Shown here in pieces: positions 16,549-25,350 of a stretch of 64,000 nucleotides of DNA (its first letter is position 1; each line of letters starts with the position of its first letter). The position numbers and the translations under genes were made by a program. The stretch comes from Halobacteria archaeon HArc-gm2. GTDB lineage: Archaea > Halobacteriota > Halobacteria > Halobacteriales > Haloarculaceae. A model generated the notes under the pieces. The model ran no database searches. It was not told the origin of the DNA and was given only the letters and a program-made list of their open reading frames with translations. Location of the stretch: assembly GCA_025517465.1 (NCBI GenBank), contig JAOPKE010000006.1, forward strand, positions 173,686 to 237,685, written 5' to 3'.

Positions 16549-17448
16549 ATGTACGAGCGCATCCTCGTTCCGACCGACGGTAGCGAACACGCCGCCCGCG
16601 CGGCAGCACACGCGCTCGCGCTCTCGCGGGCCTTCGACGCGGAACTGCACGTCGTCACCGTGATAAACGTCGCCGAGGCGGCCGGCCCGTTCAGCGCCGG
16701 GGGCCTCGACAAGGAGTTCGTCGAGCGCCTCGAAGAGAGGGGCGAGGAGACGATCCGGTCACTCGACGCCGTGCTCGACGAGGCGGACGACGTCCAGACC
16801 GACGTCGTCAGGGGCACGCCGTCCGACGCGATTCTCGACTACGCGGGCGACCACGAGATCGACCTGATCGCGATGGGGACCCACGGCCGGTCCGGGATAC
16901 GGCGGTACATCGCCGGGAGCGTCGCCGAACGCGTCGTCCGACGCTCTGACGTGCCGGTGCTGACGGTCAGGAAGACCGAGCGAAGCCGCGTCGACGACGG
17001 ATACGACGACGTGCTCGTCCCGGTCGACGGGAGCGACCACGCGCTCGCCGCCGCCGACCACGCGATCGCCATCGCGAAGCTGTTCGACGCCCGGATCCAC
17101 GCGGTCCACGTCGTCGACGTCGGTGCCGCGTCGACGACGCCGCGCGTCACGCCCCCGACGACGCTGGTCGAGCAACTCAGGACGGCGGGCGAGGAGGCGG
17201 TCGACGCCGTCACGACCCACGCGAACGACGCGGGCGTCGACGTGACGACGACGGTTCGCGAGGGATTCCCGGCGCGTACTCTCCTGGCGTACGCGGACGA
17301 CCACGACGTCGACCTCGTCGCGATGGGGACCGCGGGACGGACCGGACTCGACCGGGTCCTCCTCGGGAGCACGACCGAGAAGCTGATCTCGCGCGCGGAG
17401 ATGCCCGTCCTCTCCGTCTCCGCGGACGAGCAGTCGCCGGACGAGTAA
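16549..17448 (+). CDS. Tandem universal stress protein (two UspA domains)
   Basis: A 299-residue protein with domain 1 (MYERILVPTDGSEHAARAA, GTHGRSGIRRYIAGSVAERV) and domain 2 (DVLVPVDGSDHALAAADHA, GTAGRTGLDRVLLGSTTEKL). Both halves keep the ATP-binding signature. Closely similar in design to the genes at 19011-19883 and 22782-23678, suggesting local duplication. A TATA-like actatacc lies near 16509-16516. Confidence 0.92.
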   Translation: MYERILVPTDGSEHAARAAAHALALSRAFDAELHVVTVINVAEAAGPFSAGGLDKEFVERLEERGEETIRSLDAVLDEADDVQTDVVRGTPSDAILDYAGDHEIDLIAMGTHGRSGIRRYIAGSVAERVVRRSDVPVLTVRKTERSRVDDGYDDVLVPVDGSDHALAAADHAIAIAKLFDARIHAVHVVDVGAASTTPRVTPPTTLVEQLRTAGEEAVDAVTTHANDAGVDVTTTVREGFPARTLLAYADDHDVDLVAMGTAGRTGLDRVLLGSTTEKLISRAEMPVLSVSADEQSPDE

Positions 17449-17515
17449 CGCGACCGACGGCCGACTGGCGACGGCCGACCACGGACTTAACATCTGTCTG
17501 GCCGTTGTCTCTAGC

Positions 17516-17962
17516 ATGAGCGCTGACAGCCCTGTCGAGATGGACGACCCGGAGCGCGAGAAGTTCCTCGGCACCGGTGGCACCGGCGTCATCTCCCTGT
17601 CGTCGGCGGCAGACGACCCACCACACTCCGTGCCGGTGTCGTACGGCTACGACGCGACCGAAGCGACGTTCTACTTCCGGCTGGCGACGGGCGCGGACGG
17701 ATCGAAGGGGGAACTCGACGACCGTCCCGTCTCGTTCGTGACCACCGGCGAGACCGATGGGTGGCGCAGCGTCGTCGCGCGCGGCCGGCTGGAGGACGTC
17801 GAGAGTGAGGGCATCGCCACCGAGACGCTCGCGGGGCTCGACCGGGTCGACATCCCCCTCGTCGACATCTTCCACCGGCCGCTGCGAGAGATCGAGTTCG
17901 GGTTCTACCGGCTCGTCCCCGACGAGTTGACGGCCAGGGTCGAATCGAAGACGGACAGCTGA
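17516..17962 (+). CDS. Pyridoxamine 5'-phosphate oxidase-like flavin-binding protein
   Basis: A 148-residue split-barrel protein. FLGTGGTGVISLSS, then a tract ending HSVPVSYGYDATE with FYFRLATG, match the haloarchaeal PPOX-like family that binds FMN, F420 or heme. Its paralogue is at 24310-24759. A TATA-like acttaaca is about 25-30 bases upstream of the ATG. Substrate unknown; an oxidative-stress role fits the neighbourhood. Confidence 0.85.
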   Translation: MSADSPVEMDDPEREKFLGTGGTGVISLSSAADDPPHSVPVSYGYDATEATFYFRLATGADGSKGELDDRPVSFVTTGETDGWRSVVARGRLEDVESEGIATETLAGLDRVDIPLVDIFHRPLREIEFGFYRLVPDELTARVESKTDS

Positions 17963-17973
17963 GTCGGCCCCGT

Positions 17974-18555
17974 TCAGCCGGGCAGGAAGACGTTGATGAC
18001 GGCGACGACGAGCCCCGCGAGCGCCATCCGACCCGCCGCGACGTACCAGCGCTGACCGGAGATAGAGCCCATGTAGGCGCCGAAGGCGCCGAGTATCGAG
18101 ATGCCGAGTGCGACCGAGATCAGGGCGGCCTCGACCATCGTGAGGACGGTCGCTTCGAACAGGAAGGGGATCAGCGGGACGAGGACGCCGATGAGCGGCC
18201 CGAGCCCGCTCATCGTGGCGTGGACGAGCCGGGCCCCCTGCTGGTCGCGCTGGACGCGCGTGTCGTCGAGGTCGGTCAGCATCGCCCGTTCGAGGCGCAG
18301 GATCTCCGCGCGCGTCTCGGCGCGTTCGATCTCCCAGACGCTCCACACCGCCGAGGTCCCCAGACCGACCGCCGCGCCGAGGCCGATCTTGACGACAGTG
18401 AACCCGTCCGGGATGCCCGAGAGGACGGCGCCGACGACGACGCCGATGCAGGTGAGCGTGCCGTCGAACCCGTTCGAGACGAAGTATCGCCGCGAAATCG
18501 ATCTGACGTCCTCGTCGCCGAGCAGCCGACGGAGCTCCGAGAGCGGTGACGCCAC
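17974..18555 (-). CDS. VIT1/CCC1-type membrane protein
   Basis: A 193-residue membrane protein. The start of a VIT-type transporter is recognisable (RRYFVSNGFDGTLTCIGVVV), followed by an acidic cytosolic stretch rich in Glu (EIERAETRAEILRLERAM) and three further helices. VIT/CCC1 proteins move Fe2+ or Mn2+. A GTG start at 18555 is proposed, because no ATG is suitably placed and it lies just past the stop of the DUF211 gene, giving tight coupling. Confidence 0.8.
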   Translation of the reverse strand: MASPLSELRRLLGDEDVRSISRRYFVSNGFDGTLTCIGVVVGAVLSGIPDGFTVVKIGLGAAVGLGTSAVWSVWEIERAETRAEILRLERAMLTDLDDTRVQRDQQGARLVHATMSGLGPLIGVLVPLIPFLFEATVLTMVEAALISVALGISILGAFGAYMGSISGQRWYVAAGRMALAGLVVAVINVFLPG

Positions 18556-18560
18556 GGGTA

Positions 18561-18851
18561 TCAGGGGTCCTGGAGCGTCGGGTGGTCCCGGACGACGTGC
18601 TCGCCGCAGGCGACCTGGTCGACGGAGTGGACGGTGCCGCCCAGTTCCTCGACGGCCGCTTCGACGGCGTCGACGTCGAGCGATTCCCCCTCGAAGGTGA
18701 GTTTCACGTTCTGGACCTCCTGGTCGAGTTCGATGAGCGAACTGGTCACGGCCGCCACGCTGTCCGTCTCGCTGACCTGCTCGGTGAACGCGACCAGCGA
18801 CGGGTCGTGGGGCTTCAGCACGTCGACGACGAGGCGGCGAACGGGTGCCAT
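18561..18851 (-). CDS. DUF211 family protein
   Basis: A 96-residue ferredoxin-fold protein beginning MAPVRRLVVDVLKPHDPSLV, with the DUF211 pattern VQNVKLTFEGESLDVDAVEA and EELGGTVHSVDQVACGEHV. DUF211 proteins are small archaeal proteins of unknown role. It forms a two-gene operon with the VIT-type transporter, suggesting metal-linked function. Confidence 0.88.
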   Translation of the reverse strand: MAPVRRLVVDVLKPHDPSLVAFTEQVSETDSVAAVTSSLIELDQEVQNVKLTFEGESLDVDAVEAAVEELGGTVHSVDQVACGEHVVRDHPTLQDP

Positions 18852-19010
18852 ACGGGACCGTTCGCCCGTCTCCCACTAAACTATCCCCGGGATCTGTGAC
18901 CGAACTGGGACGACGAGTTCCGGGCCAGGCGCGCGCAATCGAGAAGCTGGCACCCGGGGCTGGCACCCGGGTTTACAACATTGGCGCTCGTTGTCACGAC
19001 CAGGATAGCC

Positions 19011-19883
19011 ATGTACGACCGACTGCTCGTTCCAACGGACGGCAGCACCGTCGCGGACGCTGCGGGAGAGACCGCGGTCGCGCTCGCACGTCGGGTCGAC
19101 GCCGAACTCCACGTGCTCCACGTTCGCGAACCCACCGAGCGTCCAGTCGGTGCCGGCGACGCCCCACCGACGGACGCAGTCGAGGACGGTGACGAGGCGA
19201 CCGCGACCGTCGCGGAGATGGCGGCCGACGCCGGCGTCGAAACGCGGACGGCGACCCTCCAGGAACGCGAGACCGTCCACCAGACGATCCTCCGGTACGC
19301 CGCGGACCACGACGTCGAGTGCATCGTGATGGGGACCCACGGCCGGACCGGGCTCGACCGCTTCGTCCTGGGAAGCGTCGCGGAGCTGACGCTGCGCCAG
19401 TCCTCGATACCAGTGATGACCGTCCACGAGGACACGGTCGTCGATCCGTCGTTCGACGACGTCCTCGTCCCGACGGACGGCAGTTCCTGTGCCGCTGCCG
19501 CGGCGGACCACGCGATCGACCTGGCGCGGTCGACGGGCGCGACCCTGCACGTTATCAACGTCGTCGACAGCGGCGCCGTCTGGGGCGGGGCCAACGTCGC
19601 GATGGTACTGGACGCGCTCGAGGAGATCGGGGAGCAGGCCCTCGACGACGTTCGTACCCGTGCGAAGGCCGCCGACGTGACGGCGATCGAGGGGGCAGTA
19701 CTCAGCGGCATCCCGTACCGGGCGATCGCGGAGTACGCCGAGGAATCCGACGTGGACTGCGTCGTGATGGGGACCCACGGCCGGACGGGGCTGGACCGCT
19801 ATCTCCTCGGGAGCGTCACCGAACGGGTCGTTCGGCTTTCGGACGTTCCCGTTCTCTCGATCCGGGAGCGCGAGGCCGACTGA
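19011..19883 (+). CDS. Tandem universal stress protein (two UspA domains)
   Basis: A 290-residue protein: domain 1 MYDRLLVPTDGSTVADAA with GTHGRTGLDRFVLGSVAELT, domain 2 DVLVPTDGSSCAAAAADHA with GTHGRTGLDRYLLGSVTERV. Upstream, gtttacaacat at about 18971-18981 may be the TATA element. It converges with the single-domain Usp gene at 19939-20358. Confidence 0.92.
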   Translation: MYDRLLVPTDGSTVADAAGETAVALARRVDAELHVLHVREPTERPVGAGDAPPTDAVEDGDEATATVAEMAADAGVETRTATLQERETVHQTILRYAADHDVECIVMGTHGRTGLDRFVLGSVAELTLRQSSIPVMTVHEDTVVDPSFDDVLVPTDGSSCAAAAADHAIDLARSTGATLHVINVVDSGAVWGGANVAMVLDALEEIGEQALDDVRTRAKAADVTAIEGAVLSGIPYRAIAEYAEESDVDCVVMGTHGRTGLDRYLLGSVTERVVRLSDVPVLSIREREAD

Positions 19884-19938
19884 CTCCCGTCGCGGACGCC
19901 GCCGCCGGCCGTCGCGGTCTCCGGAATCGCACCGGCCG

Positions 19939-20358
19939 TCAGACGACCTGCACCGGTCGACCCGCGTTCTGGACGACCCGGTCGGTGACGCTCCCGATCA
20001 GGCCGGTCTTCGTGTGGGAGTGGCCCTGGTAGCCGACCACGACGAGGTCGGCGTCTATCTCGTCCGCGTAGCTGACGATCTCCACGTTCGGCTTCCCGTG
20101 ACAGCACCGGGTGACGACGTCGATACCGAGGGAATCGCCCCGCTCCGCTACCTCGTTGAGCTGTTCGTTCCCCCAGTCTTCGACCCCGGCCGTCTCCAGT
20201 TCGATGCTACTCAGCCCGGGCTCGGCGTAGCGGTCGGTGTCGACGACGTAGATCGCGTGCAGTGTCGCGCCGTGCTGTTCGGCCTGTTCGAGGGCGTGGG
20301 TGACCGCACGATTCGCGGACCCGCTGCCGTCCGTGGCTACCAGTACAGTATCGTACAT
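19939..20358 (-). CDS. Universal stress protein (single UspA domain)
   Basis: A 139-residue Usp starting MYDTVLVATDGSGSANRAV. The nucleotide motif is partly altered (GYQGHSHTKTGLIGSVTDRV, with Gln-Gly-His where GxHGR is usual), so ATP binding may differ. A strong TATA-like gttgatatag is about 27-36 bases upstream of the ATG. It has two cysteines in RCCHGKPNVE, uncommon in haloarchaeal Usps. Confidence 0.88.
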   Translation of the reverse strand: MYDTVLVATDGSGSANRAVTHALEQAEQHGATLHAIYVVDTDRYAEPGLSSIELETAGVEDWGNEQLNEVAERGDSLGIDVVTRCCHGKPNVEIVSYADEIDADLVVVGYQGHSHTKTGLIGSVTDRVVQNAGRPVQVV

Positions 20359-20578
20359 GCAAACGTGTTGAACTTCCAACTATATCAACGAACCGTGCCT
20401 TTCCGGCGAATCTCTCCGGCGGTCCGTCCCGACCCACGGTCCCCCGGGCCGAGACGACCGGGGTCGGTTTCCACGGCGTGAGAATGGACCGAGAGTACTT
20501 GGAATTCCACGACCAACTCTGATACGTTGGCTGCGCAGTTCCGCGGTGCCGAAGCGCGGCCACCCGGCTCTCAAACCC

Positions 20579-21796
20579 ATGGATATCACCGACATCATCT
20601 CGGAGGAATACGTCGAGTTCAGCCCGGAGACGCCCGTCTCGAAGCTCGCGGGGACGTTCGAGGACCCCGCCGTCAGGGGCGTCGTGGTCCACGGCGACGA
20701 GTTCGAGGGCGTCGTCACCAGGCGACAGCTCGCGACGTCGCACCACCCGCCCGACGAGAAGCTCGGATCGCTGGTCTGGCACGTCCCCAGGCTCGATCCC
20801 AGTGAAGACGTCCGCAAAGTGGCGCGGCTCATGATCGACAGCGACTCGCAACTCCTGCCCGTCTTCGAGGGCCGCGAGTTGGTCGGCGTCGTCACGGTGG
20901 ATGCCATCCTCCGGAAAGTCAGACCCTTCCTCGACGCGGCGACGGTCGAGGAGGCCTGTACGACCGACCTCGTCACGGTCGAACCGGCGTCGACCGTGGG
21001 GGAGGCCCTCCACGTCTTCAGGGAGAACCACATCACGCACCTCCCGGTCGTCGAGGACGACGACGCCGTCGGTATCCTGAGCCTCTACGACGTCACCGAC
21101 GTCACGGTCCGGTCGACGGACCGGAGCCAGGGCGGCAACGCCGGGGGGACCGATTCGTTCGGCGGCGACGTCTCCGCGAGCTCCGGGCGCGCCCGGGGCG
21201 GCGGGTTCGGCGCGCGCGAGGGAGAACTCGCCCGCCTGCTGGACCTCCCGGTCAGAGACGTCATGGTGTCGCCGGTCCGCTCGATCCGCCCGGACGCGAC
21301 GCTCGACGTGGCCGTCGACGAGATGTTCGACGTCGGCGGCTCGTCGCTGGTCGTCACGGACGACGGACGCCCCTTCGCCATCGTCACGAAGACGGACGTC
21401 CTGGACGCGCTCACCTGGGAGGCCGAGGGCAACCGCGGCGTCCAGGTGTACGGCGCCGACCTCGTCGACGACATGAGCTACGACGAGATCGTGTCGATGG
21501 TCGACGGCCTCGACGCGAAGGACCGGGAGATGAACGTCCTGGAGACGAAGCTCCACCTCCACGAGCACGACGAGAAACAGCGCGGGACGCCACTCCTGCT
21601 CGCCCGGATCCGCCTGCACACCGACCGGGGGCTGTACGTCGCGTCCGGGGAGGGATACGGCGCGAGTCAGGCCATCAAGGAGGCGCGTGACGTCCTGGAG
21701 CGCCAGATCCGTGACGAGAAGACGTACGGTCGCACCAAGAAGCACCCGGACGAGGAGTTCTGGGAGAAGCGCTTCGGCTGGATGCTCCAGGAGTGA
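20579..21796 (+). CDS. CBS-domain protein fused to a ribosome-hibernation (HPF/RaiA-like) domain
   Basis: A 405-residue protein. CBS motifs run through residues 1-280: four segments such as PASTVGEALHVFRENHITHL and DATLDVAVDEMFDVGGSSLV, with a Gly-rich linker near 185-215 separating two pairs. The last 120 residues resemble the HPF/RaiA (sigma-54 modulation) fold, with NVLETKLHLHEHDEKQRGTP, RIRLHTDRGLYVASGEGYGA and SQAIKEARDVLERQIRDEK. CBS pairs bind adenine nucleotides and HPF domains bind ribosomes, so this could couple energy charge to translation shutdown. The ATG at 20579 begins MDITDIISEEYVEF; the slightly longer reading lacks coding character. Confidence 0.85.
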   Translation: MDITDIISEEYVEFSPETPVSKLAGTFEDPAVRGVVVHGDEFEGVVTRRQLATSHHPPDEKLGSLVWHVPRLDPSEDVRKVARLMIDSDSQLLPVFEGRELVGVVTVDAILRKVRPFLDAATVEEACTTDLVTVEPASTVGEALHVFRENHITHLPVVEDDDAVGILSLYDVTDVTVRSTDRSQGGNAGGTDSFGGDVSASSGRARGGGFGAREGELARLLDLPVRDVMVSPVRSIRPDATLDVAVDEMFDVGGSSLVVTDDGRPFAIVTKTDVLDALTWEAEGNRGVQVYGADLVDDMSYDEIVSMVDGLDAKDREMNVLETKLHLHEHDEKQRGTPLLLARIRLHTDRGLYVASGEGYGASQAIKEARDVLERQIRDEKTYGRTKKHPDEEFWEKRFGWMLQE

Positions 21797-21800
21797 CGCA

Positions 21801-21895
21801 CCGCCGAAGCGCTGACGCGCCAGCGACGTGCTGACGTGCCGTCGAAGCGCTGACGTGCCGCCGAACCGCTGACGCGTCAGCGAAGTACTGTCGGG
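21801..21895. repeat. Five degenerate tandem copies of a 19-base repeat
   Basis: Units such as ccgccgaagcgctgacgcg and ccgtcgaagcgctgacgtg follow one another at 21801, 21820, 21839, 21858 and 21877, just after the CBS-HPF gene. Part of a further copy follows near 21898. No coding is evident in the repeat. Confidence 0.7.
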
Positions 21896-22049
21896 GTGCG
21901 CTGACGCGACACCCCGACAGCGTCCCGTTCCGGTTTCCATCGAACGCATCGTTTCGGCACGCATCGAAGGCCCAAACGCCAGTGAATCGACGAAGTAGCG
22001 GCGAACGGAAACGACTACCTGGCAGCCACTGCCAGGGGAGCACGAACTG

Positions 22050-22754
22050 ATGGCGCAACTCGTGACGGCCGGCACCGTCGTGCTCCAGGCTGGAATCGTC
22101 CTCCTGCTGCTGGAGTCGCTCCGACGACGGGACTTCGCCGCCGCCGTGAACGGGACCGTCTCCCTGGCCGCCTCGCTCGTTCCCGCAGCCCTGGAACTCG
22201 TCGCGCCGCTTCTCTCCGGGCGGAGCGTCACCGTCGGTCCCGAACTCTCGCTGTGGATCGCCGCGGCGGGACTGATCCACTCGTTCGGGATGCTCGGGCC
22301 GTACGACACGATCGAGTGGTGGGACTCGGTCACGCACACCGTCTCTGCGGCGCTCGTCGCGGCGCTCGCCTACGCCGGCCTGATCGTCGTCGCCCCCCGT
22401 GTGGCCGTCCTCGACGCCTCGTTCGGGGGGCTCGCCGTGCTGACCGTCGTGCTCACGCTCGCAGCGGGCGTCTTCTGGGAACTGATCGAACTGATCGCGC
22501 GCGACGTCGGGCGGCGCTACGACGTCGAACCGGTCCTGGTCCACTACGGCCGGCGCGACACGGCGCTCGACCTCGTCTTCGACGTCGTGGGCGCGCTCCT
22601 GGTCGTCGGCTTCGACGTGCGCGTCTTCGTCCCGGTCGCCGCCCAGTCGGTGCGCGCGACGACGTGGGTGCTGGTCGCGAGCGGCGTCGTGATCGTTTTC
22701 GGATCGCTGGCGATGGGCGTGCACGTCGAACGGAGTTCGGTCCGACGCGAGTGA
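22050..22754 (+). CDS. Membrane protein, DUF2238/YjdF-like
   Basis: A 234-residue protein with about seven membrane helices. FGMLGPYDTIEWWDSVTHTV followed by GVFWELIELIARDVG and DTALDLVFDVVGALLV resemble the DUF2238 pattern of acidic, Trp- and His-bearing helices. The function is unknown. It is transcribed alone, opposite to the Usp gene downstream. Confidence 0.7.
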   Translation: MAQLVTAGTVVLQAGIVLLLLESLRRRDFAAAVNGTVSLAASLVPAALELVAPLLSGRSVTVGPELSLWIAAAGLIHSFGMLGPYDTIEWWDSVTHTVSAALVAALAYAGLIVVAPRVAVLDASFGGLAVLTVVLTLAAGVFWELIELIARDVGRRYDVEPVLVHYGRRDTALDLVFDVVGALLVVGFDVRVFVPVAAQSVRATTWVLVASGVVIVFGSLAMGVHVERSSVRRE

Positions 22755-22781
22755 CGCGTGCACCCGCCAGCGTCGACGCGG

Positions 22782-23678
22782 TCAGCTCTCGTCGTCGTCG
22801 CGGGCGTTGACTGCCAGGACGGGGACGTCGGCGTGCCTGACGACCCGCTCGGTGGTGCTCCCGAGGAGGAACCGGTTGAGCCCGGTGCGACCCGCCGTCC
22901 CCATGGCGATGCAGTCGACGTCGTTCGCGTCGGCGTACTCGAGGATACTGGCTGCCGGGTACCCGCCGTCGACGTTCGTGACGACGTCCACGCCCGCCTC
23001 CCGGGCCCGACCCGCGACTCCCTCGACCGCGCGCTCTCCGTGATCCCTGAGACGGTCGAGCAACGCGGCCGAGTTCGCGTGTTCGACGGCGACGTCGGCG
23101 TCGCCGACGTTCAGGACGTGGACCGCGTGGACGCGGGCGTCGAATCGCGCCGCGAGTTCGAGCGCGGGCTCGACCACGACGTCGGCGGACTCGCTGCCGT
23201 CGGTCGGGACCATAATTTCGTCGTACGCGCCGACGTGCCGACTCGATTCGGTCGCCCGGACGGTGAGCACCGGCACCGGTGCCCGCCGGACGACCTGTTC
23301 GGTCACGCTCCCCATCACGTACCGTTCCACGCCGGTCCGGCCGTGGGTCCCCATCGCGATCAGGTCGATCCCGTGATCGCCCGCGTAGTCGAGAATCTCG
23401 TCGACGGGGTCGCCCTTTCGAACGGCGGTCTGAAGTTTGTTCGACCCGTCGACGGCGTCCACAGCGGCGTCGATACTGTCCTCGGCGTCCGCTTCGAGGC
23501 GCTCGACGAACTCCTCCCGGAGGCCACCGGCGTCGAACGGGCCGGCCGCAGCGCGGGTGTCGACGACGGATATCACGTGCAGGGTCGCGTCGAACGCCTC
23601 GGCGATGGCGGCCCCGTGTTCGGCGGCGCGAACCGCGTGGTCGCTGCCGTCCGTCGGGACGAGAACGGTGTCGATCAT
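22782..23678 (-). CDS. Tandem universal stress protein (two UspA domains)
   Basis: A 298-residue protein: domain 1 MIDTVLVPTDGSDHAVRAAE with GTHGRTGVERYVMGSVTEQV, domain 2 EIMVPTDGSESADVVVEPAL with GTAGRTGLNRFLLGSTTERV. Similar architecture to 16549-17448, including the AAAGPFDAGGLREEFVERLE region, so they are likely duplicates. A TATA-like gatttatc is about 30 bases upstream of the ATG. Confidence 0.92.
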   Translation of the reverse strand: MIDTVLVPTDGSDHAVRAAEHGAAIAEAFDATLHVISVVDTRAAAGPFDAGGLREEFVERLEADAEDSIDAAVDAVDGSNKLQTAVRKGDPVDEILDYAGDHGIDLIAMGTHGRTGVERYVMGSVTEQVVRRAPVPVLTVRATESSRHVGAYDEIMVPTDGSESADVVVEPALELAARFDARVHAVHVLNVGDADVAVEHANSAALLDRLRDHGERAVEGVAGRAREAGVDVVTNVDGGYPAASILEYADANDVDCIAMGTAGRTGLNRFLLGSTTERVVRHADVPVLAVNARDDDES

Positions 23679-23813
23679 GGTCGTATCTCCGTGTAGGAAC
23701 CATCGCCAGATAAATCGGCCTGCGCTTCTGACCAGCCGGGCGCGACGCCGCTTCTCGGCCGTTGGGAACTGGCAAGTTGATTGACAATCCTGCGATGCGA
23801 AGCCAGAACCGGC

Positions 23814-24275
23814 ATGAACTTCGACGAATTCACAGGGCAGGTACAGCACCGCCTCGAACTTTCGGAGACTGGCGAAGCAGTGCGGGCGATCCGGGCGACG
23901 CTGTCGAATCTGGGCCGGCGCATCCCCGAGGGAAACGCCGAGGACCTCGCCGCGTCGCTCCCCATGGAGATCAAGTGGTACCCGACCGGCGCGGTCCACG
24001 ACCACGGCCAGCGCTTCGACTGGTCTACCTTCGTCGAACGGGTCGCCGACGTCGAGGGGGTCGACCGGTCCGAGGCCGCCTACCACGCCCAGGTCATCGT
24101 TGACCTCGTGACCACCCTCGTCCCGCCGTCGGACCTGCAGCAGCTTCGCGACCAGTTACCCGAGAGTGAAGACGACGAGAACTGGGGAAAACTGTTCGCG
24201 GTCGTCGACGCCGGCGGCTGGGGCGAGGCCCAGGAAGCCCAGACCGGCGGCGGGCCACAGCCCGGGAACGAGTAA
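23814..24275 (+). CDS. DUF2267 family protein
   Basis: A 153-residue protein beginning MNFDEFTGQVQHRLELSETG. The family pattern is clear: an AVRAIRATLSNLGRRIPEGN helix pair, then AEDLAASLPMEIKWYPTG. DUF2267 proteins are small, acidic and helical, without known activity, and often accompany stress genes. The ATG at 23814 is used because the longer reading adds only MTILRCEARTG. It is followed 34 bases later by a PPOX-like gene, probably in one operon. Confidence 0.85.
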   Translation: MNFDEFTGQVQHRLELSETGEAVRAIRATLSNLGRRIPEGNAEDLAASLPMEIKWYPTGAVHDHGQRFDWSTFVERVADVEGVDRSEAAYHAQVIVDLVTTLVPPSDLQQLRDQLPESEDDENWGKLFAVVDAGGWGEAQEAQTGGGPQPGNE

Positions 24276-24309
24276 CGATGAGAAGTGTACGGACTCGACA
24301 CGTCAATTC

Positions 24310-24759
24310 ATGAACGAACTCCGATGGCTACAGATGGCCGACGAAGAGATCCACGACTTTCTCGGGAACGGCGGGACCGGTGTCCTCTCCTTCTCGGCAC
24401 GCGACGGGGACCCGCCGTACTCGCGACCGGTCTCGTACGGATACGACGCCGAGTCGGGACACTTCCACTTCCGACTCGTGGAGCCGTCGAGCAGGCAAAA
24501 GAGAGGGCTGCTCGACAGTCCCGTCTCGTTCGTCTCACACGGCGAGCAGGGGGACAGATGGCGAAGTGTCGTCGCGACCGGCGAACTGGAAGACCTTTCG
24601 GACGTGCCGTCCGACTCGGCTGCGATGGCGGAACGGTGGGGCGTGGACATCCCACTGGTCGATATCTTCGAGAGCTCGTCCGACGACGTGACCTTCCGGC
24701 AGTTCCGTCTCGTTCCGGACAAACTGACGGGGAGAAAAGCGGTCAAATCCGAGGAGTGA
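24310..24759 (+). CDS. Pyridoxamine 5'-phosphate oxidase-like flavin-binding protein
   Basis: A 149-residue paralogue of the gene at 17516-17962. FLGNGGTGVLSFSA, then YSRPVSYGYDAESGHFHFRL, are nearly the same as in that protein. It is adjacent to the DUF2267 gene and probably co-transcribed. The cofactor (FMN, F420 or heme) cannot be told from the sequence. Confidence 0.85.
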   Translation: MNELRWLQMADEEIHDFLGNGGTGVLSFSARDGDPPYSRPVSYGYDAESGHFHFRLVEPSSRQKRGLLDSPVSFVSHGEQGDRWRSVVATGELEDLSDVPSDSAAMAERWGVDIPLVDIFESSSDDVTFRQFRLVPDKLTGRKAVKSEE

Positions 24760-24774
24760 CTGGTTCGGAGGGCG

Positions 24775-25350
24775 TCACTCCCCCGAAGCCGGTGTCGCGT
24801 CGATAATCCCCTCGCGACGGACGACGGTCGCGAACTCCCCCTCCAGGTGGGCGAGGGCAGTTCGGTGGACCGTCTCCGGGTCGAACGACTCCCCGTCGAG
24901 CGTCCGGTCGAACGTCGCGGTGGCGTCCCGGACCAGCCGGACGTCGAAGCCACGATTCTCGGCCATGCGCGCCGTCGTCGACACGCAGTGGTCGGTCGTC
25001 AGCCCGCAGACGACGAGGGTCTCGTACGCCCGGTCACGGAGCCAGGACTCGAGTTCGGTGTCGACGAACGCGCCGTTGACTCGCTTGACGAACTCCGCTT
25101 CGCCATCTCGCGGTTCGAGTCCCGATTTGTACGCGAAGCCGGGGGTTCCCCGCCTGAGTGGCGACGACGCCTCCGTGGAGTCGTGTCGGACGTGGACGAC
25201 CGGGAGGCCGCCTTCCCGCCAGGCCGAGAGCAATCGAGCCGCCTCGGTTTCGGCGTCCGGATTGTTTCGGGTGCCCCACTGCGGGTCGTCGAACCCTTGC
25301 TGGAAGTCGACGAGGACGAGCACCGGGTCGGCGGGCAGGTCGACCGTCAT
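24775..25350 (-). CDS. Isochorismatase-family cysteine hydrolase
   Basis: A 191-residue hydrolase with the catalytic triad pattern: Asp in [11 protein letters not shown], Lys in [12 protein letters not shown], and nucleophilic Cys in [16 protein letters not shown] after a cis-peptide region. Family members split isochorismate, nicotinamide or similar amides; the substrate here is unknown. The ATG overlaps the stop of the upstream YqcI-like gene by 4 bases. Confidence 0.88.
   Translation of the reverse strand: MTVDLPADPVLVLVDFQQGFDDPQWGTRNNPDAETEAARLLSAWREGGLPVVHVRHDSTEASSPLRRGTPGFAYKSGLEPRDGEAEFVKRVNGAFVDTELESWLRDRAYETLVVCGLTTDHCVSTTARMAENRGFDVRLVRDATATFDRTLDGESFDPETVHRTALAHLEGEFATVVRREGIIDATPASGE

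Noticed and set aside
20207..22339. 710-codon antisense frame over the CBS-HPF gene
   Set aside because: It overlaps two clear sense genes and reads through the 19-base tandem repeat.
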